Origin: Gentiana macrophylla
Lineage: Eukaryota > Streptophyta > Magnoliopsida > Gentianales > Gentianaceae
Assembly (NCBI GenBank): GCA_026214975.1
Contig: JAOBSW010001111.1
Coordinates: 1-64,000, forward strand
Direction: 5' to 3'
DNA length: 64,000 bases
This document shows, one piece after another, positions 47,128 through 57,007 of this stretch (the first letter of the stretch is position 1; every line of letters starts with the position of its first letter). Below the pieces are notes generated by a model. That model did no database searches and was not told where the DNA came from. It was given only the letters and a program-made list of their open reading frames with translations. Both the position numbers and the translations under genes were made by a program.

Positions 47128-48598
47128 TTTTATTTGTCTATTTTTGCCCTAGATACTGTCATTGTCTATTTTCGCTACTTTTTCCTTATATGATTCGTTG
47201 TAATTTTTGATATTGCTACTGTTACTTTTCCGATGGATCATGTAAGCCATAAGGCATCAGTACTTTTATTTCATATTTTCTTTCAACTGTATTCACTGCT
47301 TTATCTTTTGGTATAAATCATTTTTGTTATCTTTTTTTTCTTCTGGTATAATTCCCCGTTTTCCCCGAGATGTTTCCGTGTTTGTCAAGTCGTGCAGGTA
47401 AACTTTTAGCGGTTTAATCGAGCTACATTGTATGGTTACGAGTTTCCAGTGTCATTATGTAGGCTTCGGCCTGACCAACGATTCGTGTACCGTTTGAAAT
47501 CAGCTAAGTCTTTTCCTTTTTCTTTCATTCTGCACAACATGAGGACATGTTGATCTTTAAGTGTGGGGGAGGGGAATGATTTGATATGTATCTGTACATT
47601 TGCTTAATTCGTAATGTTTCTATGCTAAAATGAGCTAAAATTTTCTAAAATTTTTAAAAATTTTCGACACTTTTGTTTTTGTTTTGTCCCGAGTAGGCAA
47701 TTCAGATCTATGTTCGTTATTTTTATAGTCATCCAAGCTATATATCATATGTTTGATAAGTTAGTTGTTTCACCTGAGATCTATTTTTCACGAGCCATAG
47801 TAAATGATGAGCTAATTTATAAAGTTATACCCCTTTTTGGACGAGTGATTTCTGATTTTCTTATAAGTCATGTGCTTAGTGCTACGTACATATCTTGAGA
47901 TTTATGATAGTTTGTATTTAGATCCGAAGTATGACATACTGTGAATATCTGAGGTTTGAATGTGATAAGTAACACGTAACTTATTGCCAAATGAAAAAGT
48001 TGAATTATATATGAATAAAATGGGTGTGTCAAAAGCTAGTCGATGATTTGAGTGCGATAGGGTATACCACGTATGTCCTATACCACTATGATGACTAAAA
48101 GCTCACGACAGTCAGAAGAAGCTGCCTTATGATTGGAGTAAGGTAGGGTATATCTCGAATATCCTATTCTGCTATGACAGGGCAATAGCTCATTCTGATG
48201 TGTGTTTAAAGTGAAGATAGTTAAATCAACTAATGAATTGTTATGAATATAAGACTAAGTTATCGTCTATCTTATCCCCAGTATAAACTGATAGATATGC
48301 TGTAGGGATTATCCTCTGAGTATTTCAGAAAGGTCCTAGATATGTTCGATCATTCTTTTCGGGATATCTTACGTTTGTAGGGTACATCTTATGAGTGTTA
48401 TTTATTGCTAGTCTACGAGGGGGTATTAGCTAGTTTTGCTTTGAGTTTCTCGAGTTTCGATTTAGTGGAAGTTTTCTATGGCTATGCACACACACTGGTG
48501 AACTTCTGATTTATTGGATATGTGTTATATATGTTTAGATGTATGTTCTTTTCTCGAGCCTTTATCTTGTCTTGTTTTTCCCGGGACGAGCAAAAGCT
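47128..48598 (+). other. 3' non-coding region of Athila F
   Basis: About 1.5 kb without genes, containing an AGGA-loop hairpin and internal polypurine tract (47535-47574). A region at about 47700-48330 is conserved in order with 54330-54920 of G, including a tandem-like repeat around GCTCACGACAGT and GGCAATAGCTCATTCTGATG. Confidence 0.65.
47535..47574 (+). promoter_or_regulatory. AGGA-loop hairpin and internal polypurine tract of F
   Basis: CAACATG-AGGA-CATGTTG (47535-47552), then GTGTGGGGGAGGGG (47561-47574), about 1 kb upstream of the terminal polypurine tract, which shares GTGTGGGGGAG. G has the same pair at 54164-54203 with a changed but still pairing stem. Confidence 0.65.
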
Positions 48599-48612
48599 AA
48601 GTGTGGGGGAGT
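48598..48612 (+). other. terminal polypurine tract of Athila F
   Basis: TAAGTGTGGGGGAGT just before TGTTAAGG. Confidence 0.85.
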
Positions 48613-50158
48613 TGTTAAGGGTGAATTTATACGATTTATAACGTTATATTCTATGGTATTTTTCCCCGTATTTGTATGAATTTGCATAAGAAACGATTGT
48701 TTAATGGAAATATTGAGCAAATGATATTTTAAATGAGTTAATCGCAAAATAGGTTGATTTTGGTGCTTTAATTGTGATTTTATGATTATTTGAGCATTAT
48801 TATATTTTGAGATGTTTTTATGTGTTATAGATGCATGTTTGAGGCTCAAAAGATGATCAAAAGTTGATTAAGTTCGAGCTAATTGATGATAAAAGGGACA
48901 ATGAAGGAATTGACAAGAAGAAAAGAGATAAAGATCAAAAAAATCAGAATTCGATTTTATCAAACTGGCGTCCAGGTTCCGTCCAGTGGACGGGCGTCTG
49001 ATGAAGTGAACGAGCGTCCAGGGATGGGAAGTTGATTCTGGAAGTTTGGACGCAGGAGTGGACGCTGGATGGACGGCGTGCCGCCTGGTCATTTCTCGCC
49101 CGATTCAAGTTTTATTGAAGAGTGGACGGGCGTTCACCCTTTCCAGGCAAAGCGTCCGGTAGCCGACTTAGTTGAACCGCCCGAATTCTATATAAGGCAG
49201 CGTATTTTCTCCACAATCGAACACATGACTCAAACCCTAAACCTAGGGGCGGCTTAATGCGATTTACTTTAGTTTTCATCCAGTTTTTATGCTTTTAATT
49301 TCTAGATAAACACCTTCAAATTTATGTACTTTTCTCAAGCTTTTCGAGTTGATCAAGTAATGTTAAGAGGCTAAAGCCTTATCAAACGAGCATTGTGAAG
49401 CCATCCGACACGGTTTGATTCCGTTTCTGCGATTATATTGTGAGTTTTATCTAAAGTTGTTTCCTTTATCATTGTTTATATTGTTTAATCGCAATTGTAT
49501 CGAAAGACTTGCATGTTATGATTGTTTTATGTTGATGAAAATCTCTATAAACCTTAGATCATCATGATATGGAATGGTTGTTAAATCTATCATAACGAGA
49601 GTTAATAGGTTAAATTGCTAGGTTAAAGTTCACACCTTTGATTAGTAAAATCGTTAATCTCAGATCGAAAGATATAGATTAATAAGTGAATCACCTAAGA
49701 AATTAGGGTTCATGCTTTAGACAAGGTAAAACCACAACTTGGTTAGAAAACGCAATATAATCGAGATAGGAATTGATACTTGTTAGGATAGGTGGATCAA
49801 TCATTTCGTTTGTTCGTTAATATCTGAATTTAATCCCGTGAAACTTGAATTGCCTAGTTTAGTTACTTTTATTTCATAATTAGTTTAAGTTTAATAGTTC
49901 GCAACCCGTATCTTTCCTGGCTTTAGATCATATCTTCTGTCCAGTTTTACGTTTTAGTTAAGTTTGTTTTCAATTTCGTTTAGTTTTATCCGCTGTTTAG
50001 TTTAGTAATCGTGACATAGGTTAGTTAGTTAAACAAAAACTAGGGTTAGCAATCGCCGTTTCCCGTAAGATCGACCCGGCATTAACCACTATTACTACGA
50101 ACCTTATACTTGAGGTTAACCGGATTATTACTTGTTTGTTTTAATAAAATCCGTGACA
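48613..50158 (+). repeat. 3' LTR of Athila F
   Basis: 1,546 bp, TGTTAAGGGTG to AATCCGTGACA; uninterrupted, and shows the empty site of the Tekay insertion at about 49708-49712. TATA box at 49189-49196 with the palindrome cluster upstream. Confidence 0.95.
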
Positions 50159-50163
50159 GTTGA
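50159..50163. repeat. right TSD of Athila F (GTTGA)
   Basis: Matches 24778-24782. Confidence 0.9.
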
Positions 50164-51042
50164 CTACCACATAAAGATGTGAATTGTCAAAGAGTTGACT
50201 AGTCAACCACCAAGAGTCACATAGAGATGTGATTGGTAAGAGTTACATACCTTTCGAATTATTCCGGTTGATCGGCCCTCGTCGGGAATCGGGGTAACCA
50301 GATGGGATCTTGGCCACTAAAGAATTTTGGAAAGATTCTTGAAAGTCAATTGGGAGTAGTTGATTAGTGGGAGCAAAATCATAAATCAAAAGACCATTTT
50401 TGATTTTGTGTGTATAAACAACAACACTCTTTTATTTTCATTTTATGTTGTAGTTTTAGCAAACTTTATATTTATGTTTTATTCTCGATTAGTAAAATTA
50501 AATTATGACTGTTAATTTTGAGAAACGTTCTCAAATATGGTTAAGTAATTTTAATTCTATTAAAATAAGCAATGACATGAGCCATCCCATTATAGTAGTT
50601 AGAGACAAGGAGATTACATAATTGATGCAGTGCTCCGAGACTTTAATTATTAATGAAAGCGGAAGCTCATGATATGATTAAATCATTTGAAATAAGTTTC
50701 AACCAATTAGTCATATATTGGATACGATCGAAGATGATCATTCAGTCATACGATGACAATTAATTCAAACGTTGGATAAGAATGACCACATCTAATTTTG
50801 GAAAGGTTATTTTCAAAATTGCAAGATTTAAGTATCGACTTAATTCTATCATTGCTTAAAGGTTAATTAAATAGTCAATGTTTTGAATACGAATCAAAAG
50901 GATAAATAAACTATTTAATAAACTTTAGATTTTCTTTATGAAAGGAAATCAAAGACATAGCTCTTGTGATCTTTCTTAAGTCTTATGAAGACTACACTAA
51001 GAAACATTTACAAGTGCATGAAGGATTAAAATGAAAGTTAGG

Positions 51043-51047
51043 GCATG
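51043..51047. repeat. left TSD of element G (GCATG)
   Basis: GCATG before TGTTCAGGG; the matching copy is at 55450-55454. Confidence 0.9.
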
Positions 51048-52534
51048 TGTTCAGGGTCAATTTGTAGTGTTTTTAAGGATATATTTTACATCAATTTTCC
51101 CCATATATGGATGATTTTCATATAATTCGAGCTTATAATCGATTAGTTGAGTAAATGGTGTTTCTAATAGGTTAAATTGCAAAACGTAGCGATTTATGTG
51201 TTTAAATCATGATTTTATATTATTTTAGGATTGTGTTACGCTTTGGTATGTTTTTCCTACATTGTTGATACACACTGTTGATGGAAAGGATGATTTTAAA
51301 GAGATAAATTCGAGTGGAAAATCCCGAAATATACTCGTAATACGACGGGCTAATCAAAAAGGCGTTTTCTGAAGAAGAGTCCTTAATGAAAGTTGTAGAG
51401 TTTTCCGAGAGCTTTTTTATGACATTCGGATCATAATTTTTGGAGGTCTACAACTCAAGATATGAATTTTAGAAGTTTTATTCCAATAAATATCTAATCG
51501 AAGGATTATTCCATGCACAGCCGACATACACAAAAATCCTAATTGGAAAAGGATAATTGCCAGCCGCCTCTCTTTTCCTATATATATGCGCATGTATTGA
51601 AAACCTATATGGAATAATTCATTATTTACATTCAGCCGCATATCACAGCAAAGCAGCGGCCAACTTGGCTTTCAAGGCCGGTCACCCGAGCCTTGTGCTC
51701 GGGTGATCCGGGTTAGATTAGGATGTAGTTTTTCTTCCGTTTTCGATTCATGGATTCAATCATGTACCAAACTACGTGAGTTTATTTATTTAATTTATTC
51801 AGTCCTTATTCGTTTTTTATGATCTTTAATTTATTTTGTATCGTTTTATGATTTTGATGCTATGATGTGAATTAGATCGAGAGATCAGTTTGCTATTGAT
51901 ACGTTTACAACATACGGAAGTTGCGTAAACTAGATCACCATAGAAAGATAGGATTTTTAGCCGTTAATGATGACAAATTAATTGGTTAATTATCTAGGTT
52001 GTTAGATTCTAAAATACGAGAGTTAACCTGAATCTACACCTTCGTTTTGTTTGAATATCGGTCTCAACATTCGAGAGAGGAGAGATTGATAAATTGAATT
52101 CACTACGAGAGTAGGATTTCAGAGCTTGAGACTACGGATTCACTAAGAGATTAGGGATTTGTGTCTCGTGTCAAGGTGAAACCACAATTTGAATTAAAGT
52201 CATCAGATGAACTAGGATTGAGATCACTTAGTTTATACATTGTTTGAGCCCATGTATCGTTAGTTTAGTTTAGTTTTATTTCGTTTTAGCTTAGATTTAG
52301 TTTACTTGTTCTATGTGTTATTTGTTCGTTCTTTCGTTTATTTGTTTTCTTGAGTAACAATTGAGAGGATTAATAAAATTAGATTCAACATCCCAATTCC
52401 ACGAGGATCGATACCGTGCTTATCCAACTTTACTAGCAACTACCCGGTATTCGGCCGGTTAGGAGGTAGTTTTGCATGGTAGTATAGGTTTTATAAATTT
52501 TCTTTTGTTTTAATGATGCAAAATCACCCCAACA
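51048..52534 (+). repeat. 5' LTR of element G
   Basis: 1,487 bp, TGTTCAGGGTC to CACCCCAACA. A TATATATA stretch lies near 51580. Includes the 189-bp block shared with the solo LTR. Confidence 0.9.
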
Positions 52535-52538
52535 AAAG

Positions 52539-52556
52539 TGGCGCCGTTGCCGGGGA
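52539..52556 (+). other. primer binding site of element G
   Basis: TGGCGCCGTTGCCGGGGA, identical to the site of F. Confidence 0.95.
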
Positions 52557-54163
52557 ATCGGTGTTTTGTTGAATTTGGTTGAATTAATTTCTCGATTTTG
52601 TTACGTTTTTTTTATTTTTCGTTTTCAATAAAAGTAGCGTTGAATAAATCGAGAGTTTTTATTTTTGCCGTGTTTTGATGACCGTTAGGTTAAGAATGTG
52701 CAAAGAGTTTTTTACTCGATTTGTGAGACGTGAATTATATGTTGTTGCAATCTAGTCTAACCCTCTGTGCTTTAATTTGATGAGGCTGCGATGCTGTGGT
52801 TGTTTTGAGTTGATGAACTGTTAGGATAATTAGGGTTTTTCTATGTTGTTCCTGCGTTTCTGTGCATATTCGTTGTTTGGACGAGCGTTCAGGTAAGTGA
52901 ACGCCCGCCCGATTCATATCTGCAGTGGGCGCCCGTTTGACTTGTCGAACAGCGTCGAGGCTAAAAATCAGGTGAACGCCCGTCGCTTTGTTGAACGACG
53001 TCCAGGTTCCGAATTTCTCTTAACTTGATTTTTAATGCTTTATTTGATATGGATACTTTAAATTGAGCTTCTGTGGCTAATTGTTTTTACGTAGATGTTC
53101 TGAACTTGCATGTTTACATCTTTCCATCTACGAATCAATGTTAAATAACTGCTTAACTTTTATATACATGATTCATCTAGGCATGTTATAGTTCTTATCG
53201 GTTCTCGTATGCTATAATCGTTCTTATCATTGTTAGTGGCTAATGTCGGTTTCCGTATGCTACATATCGTTATGATGAATCTTTTAAGCTTTGAGACTTA
53301 TGTGCTTCCTTGTTATTTTTATAACTCATTTGGGTAGTAACTGTCGGTTTTCCGTTGCTACGATGGAAACCTTATGAGTTATATCTGTTTAGTATAGCTA
53401 ACTGTTGGTTTTCCATAATGCTATCACCTTTGACGAGTCTTAAAGCGCGTCTACACTGCATGTAATGAACGAGATCGCTCGTTTATCGTAACCTGTCATT
53501 ATCTGGTAGACGTTTATTATATACATGTCATGTTGCAAATGAGTGGGCAAGTTTTCTTTCTTTTATTTTCTTTTATTTTTGCATATCATTCAGATGCATA
53601 TCATTTAGTTGCATGTCATCTAGTTGCATTGTTTTTCTATTTTTCTTTTATTTTTCTTGAGTGTAGTTAACTGTCGGTTTCCGTAATACTACCTCATTTT
53701 TATTTTAGTTTCTGCATAGGCCGTAGTCACTGTAGAGTTGTCAGGGGTCAACTTGCTCAGCCTGAGCCTGTCAGAATTTATTTTTTTATTTATTTTATTT
53801 TTAGGATTGCATATCATGTAGGCTGCATTGTAGTATATTTTCATGTAGTTGCACCTAGCCTACTGTTGTGTAATGTTCCATGTATATGTATTCCATCTTT
53901 ATATGAGCTTAAATTTGAAATATCTCTATATCTCCTTTTCCATGTGCTTTATATATGTAATCTTTTCTTTTTCCCCGTAGACTCTTTTTGCATTGATCAA
54001 GTCTGCAGGATATTTTTGATAGCTATTGTGCACTTTCACGATGAATTCAGTTTACTGTGATGCTCCACGATCTCTTGAGCTATGCAACAATTTTGGTTTT
54101 ACCGATTTTTTCGGAATTGCCAAACATCCAATCGCCTAAGTTCTCTAATTTATTATTTCTGCA
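52557..54163 (+). other. internal region of G, non-coding
   Basis: No gene. Contains GAACG/CGTCC-type motifs (52876-53005), five copies of a covarying hairpin (53194-53693) and T-rich stretches. ORFs of about 60 codons on either strand have no supporting features. Confidence 0.6.
53194..53693 (+). repeat. five-copy hairpin family in G
   Basis: Copies at 53194, 53238, 53336, 53397 and 53666. Core GTCGGTTTCCGTA with flanking arms that pair: GTAG/CTAC (53336), ATAGC/GCTAT (53397) and GTAGT/ACTAC (53666). At 53397 the inner pair CGG/CCG is replaced by TGG/CCA. Confidence 0.7.
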
Positions 54164-54203
54164 CAACTTGAGGACAAGTTGCAATCTAAGTGTGGGGGAG
54201 AGG
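54164..54203 (+). promoter_or_regulatory. AGGA-loop hairpin and internal polypurine tract of G
   Basis: CAACTTG-AGGA-CAAGTTG (54164-54181), then AAGTGTGGGGGAGAGG (54188-54203). Confidence 0.65.
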
Positions 54204-55190
54204 ATGGTTTATATGTATCTATGAGTCGTTTGCTCAATTTCTATTATATTTCTATGAAAAGTGCTTAATTTTAAAAATTTTGTTTTGTCCCGAGTGAGCA
54301 TTGCATGTCTTTGTTCGATGTTTATAATCATTGATGCTGTATTTTGCATATTTAGTAAATTTAGTTGTTTCACCCGACACTATTTTTCACGTGCCATAGT
54401 AGATGATGAGCTATGTTTTTAAGCCATACCCATTTGATTAGAGATTTTTGATGATTATCGCATGATTCTTTGCTTCCATACGAATTTTGGAAAATTTAAT
54501 AGTTTGTATTTAGAGTTAAAGTATGACATACTGTGAATATCTGAAGGTTTGAATGTGATAAGTGAAACGTAACTAATGTTTTTGAAAAGTTGAGTTAATA
54601 ATGAATAATTGGGTGTTTCGGAAGCTGGTTAATGATTGGAGTGCGGTAGGGCATTATCTCGAAATGTCCTATTCCACTATGATGACCAAAAGCTCACGAC
54701 AGTTAGAAAAAGCTGCCTTATGATTGGAGTAGGTAGGGGATTAGCGGGAAATGTCCTATTCTGCCATGAGGGCAATAGCTCATTCTGATGTGTGTTTAAG
54801 TGAAATAGTTAAATCAACTTATGAGAATAGTGTTATGAATTGAATGAAAGACTTAGTTATCGTAAGCCTTATCCCCTGTATAAACTGAAAGATATGTTGT
54901 AGGGATTATCCTCTAAGTATGTCAGAAATATTTTAAATACTCTCTATTATTGATTTTTAGGAATAAGTATGTTTTGTGAGGTGCATGTTATAATCGTTTT
55001 TATATGTCTAATTTAAATGGGAAACCTGGCTAGTTTTGCTTGAATCAATTTCAAGTGTAGATTTAGTGGAAATTTACTATGGCTATGCACACACGCACTT
55101 GGGTGAACCTCTAAACTACTTGAATATGTTTTGTATTTGCATGAATGTTTATTTATCTCGAGCTATGTTTTTGTTTTGTTTTGCTCGGGA
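54204..55190 (+). other. 3' non-coding region of G
   Basis: Non-coding, with a stretch (about 54330-54920) that follows 47700-48330 of F in order. Breaks off at GCTCGGGATA, where the deletion joins the LTR remnant. Confidence 0.6.
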
Positions 55191-55449
55191 TATTTCGTTT
55201 TAGCTTAGATTTAGTTTACTTGTTCTATGTGTTATTTGTTCGTTCTTTCGTTTATTTGTTTTCTTGAGTAACAATTGAGAGGATTAATAAAATTAGATTC
55301 AACATCCCAATTCCCTGAGGATCGATACCCGTACTTATCCAACTTTACTAGCAACTACCCGGTATTCGGCCGGTTAGGAGGTAGTTTTGCATGGTAGTAT
55401 AGGTTTTATAAATTTTCTTTTGTTTTAATGATGCAAAATCTCCCCAACA
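55191..55449 (+). repeat. 3' LTR remnant of G
   Basis: Matches 52277-52534 of the 5' LTR almost base for base and ends CTCCCCAACA. Confidence 0.9.
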
Positions 55450-55498
55450 GCATGTGCTCAAATAGAGAACTTATTGAAGTTTCTATTATAGGCAAGTG
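55450..55498 (+). other. element E, third piece, with right TSD of G
   Basis: Begins with GCATG (TSD of G) and runs 49 bp to the start of H. Confidence 0.75.
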
Positions 55499-56897
55499 TG
55501 TTAGGAACATTTTATTATGTTTTGATGATGGCCATACTAGCTGTTATAGCAAGCCTGAAATAAGTTAGAATTCTCTGTATAAGTCTTTACTTAGAGTTTG
55601 ACATGTTGTATAAGTTGAGTAAGACAAGTATTGTACTAGTTGGTAGGATGGCAAAGCAAAAATAGATATTCGGCAAAGTGAAGCCAGCCAATCACCAGCA
55701 GAGAAGCAATGAAGACATTATGGTCTTACTTATAACCAAAGAAGTCTGTGATGACCTTGGATAAGTCTAAGTTATGTTTCAAGTGATGAAACTCAATATT
55801 CAAATATGGTGTACACTGGTCTCACCCGAATCAAGGATCAGTGAAGTATAAAGATTCTCCTGAAACTAAAACAAAGAAGAAAACAGTGAATCGGGTGAGT
55901 AAACCGACTTTCGCAAAGTCAAAGCAATGAAGAAAGAACTAACGGCTAAGTCGAAGGCTCACTTGACCGCTCAAAATGGCGAAGTAACACTTACGGATCG
56001 ATTTGATATATGTTGAAGATACATAAGATCATGCATTAAATGCACAATCAATAGAGGATCAATCAGGACGGATTTTTTCGCTATACGTTTGAAGAAAGAA
56101 TCCGATCATTGAAATCAAGGAGAATGCAATTAATGGGGAATCAAGATTAAAATCAAGGATTATTCCCTCATTAATATAGCCAACGGATGGAATTTCAAAA
56201 CCAAGGTTATTCAAGGCTATAAATAGAAGGCATTGACTGAAAAAGAAAACAAGGATTCAAAAGAAAGAAACAGAAAAACTGTCAATTTGTAAAGCCTTTT
56301 CTCACGAACTTACAAGGATACATCTAGTGATCAACTCAAATATCAGAGCTACAAAGGCATACACAAAACTGAGATTGATCAAGCAAGTGTATGAATCACA
56401 TTCATATCAAACTGAAGCAACTGAATCAGAGGCAATCTGAGAAGGAGTTGAATCTGTGATAGATGTTGAAGGATTTTGATCTTAAGGAGCTGACAAAAGG
56501 GAAGATGAATCATCAAGTCATTGCGGTCAAGGAGTGATAGTCTTATAGATTGTGAAGCTTGGGAAGCCAAGGACAATCATACTATTGTATCTGTGAAAAC
56601 AATAGTGAATTCCTCCGATCATCACAGGAGAAGAGTGGATTAAAGGATTACACCACCATGAACCACTATAAGCCTTGTGTCAATTTAATTTCTGCAATTT
56701 ACTTTACATCATTTATTTAATTTGCCTACATCATAACTTATATCTGTGATTGTCTAAACTGATTTGAAAACAACATAGTAAGAGAAGGACTTATCCATTT
56801 GCCCAAAAGCTTTTAAATAAAAGAAAAGTTTTTGAAACTCCACTATAGTCATTCACCCCCCCTCTGACTATAGTTTCACCCTTCTCTGGGACCAACA
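55499..56897 (+). repeat. 5' LTR of element H
   Basis: 1,399 bp, TGTTAGGAACATTTTATTATG to TCTCTGGGACCAACA. Shares its ends and general plan with LTRs A and C but is a distinct family. TATA box at 56218-56225 (GCTATAAATAGAAGG). Confidence 0.9.
56218..56225 (+). promoter_or_regulatory. LTR TATA box, element H
   Basis: TATAAATA followed by GAAGGC; good plant core promoter. Confidence 0.65.
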
Positions 56898-56911
56898 ATT
56901 GGTATTGGAGC
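56898..56911 (+). other. primer binding site of H
   Basis: ATTGGTATTGGAGC; two mismatches to the initiator tRNA-Met site. Confidence 0.75.
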
Positions 56912-57007
56912 AGTGTTCCTAGTATCAGAACCTGTTCAGATCTAATTTCTGGTAACAAGGAGATCATATATTTTGAAAGTAGTTTTCAAATATCTTCATT
57001 TGCACTG

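Larger units (their letters stand above)
24783..50158 (+). mobile_element. Athila-type Ty3/gypsy element F
   Basis: Full-length, bounded by LTRs and 5-bp TSD GTTGA. Without the nested Tekay it is about 14.4 kb. Order: LTR, tRNA-Asp-type PBS, gag, protease, RT, RNase H, integrase, a 132-codon ORF, an envelope-like ORF, internal polypurine tract, polypurine tract, LTR. Integrase after RT is Ty3/gypsy; the PBS and envelope-like ORF mark Athila. The coding regions carry frameshifts and stops. Confidence 0.9.
50159..51047 (+). other. element E internal region, second piece
   Basis: Continues the E leader after F. It has a third GGCCCTCGTCGGGA motif (50272). A short frame from ATG 50505 (MTVNFEKRSQIWLSNFNSIK) stops at 50619 and decays afterwards; it may be the start of a degraded gag, but no domain is recognised. 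Confidence 0.45.
51048..55449 (+). mobile_element. Athila-type deletion derivative G
   Basis: Intact 5' LTR, tRNA-Asp-type PBS, 2.66 kb non-coding internal region and a 259-bp remnant of the 3' LTR, flanked by TSD GCATG. No gag, pol or env-like coding sequence. The TSD proves that both ends belong to one insertion, so the U3 part of the 3' LTR and the terminal polypurine tract were deleted afterwards. Confidence 0.9.
21016..55498 (+). mobile_element. copia-like element E, split by insertions
   Basis: 5' LTR 21016-23042, PBS, then a long non-coding leader seen at 23056-24782, 50159-51047 and 55450-55498, interrupted by F, G and H. Joining these pieces removes one TSD copy each of F (GTTGA) and G (GCATG), which confirms they are one element. 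TTTGA (21011-21015) is its probable left TSD. The 3' part lies beyond the window. No copia polyprotein domain is seen in the visible part. Confidence 0.75.
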
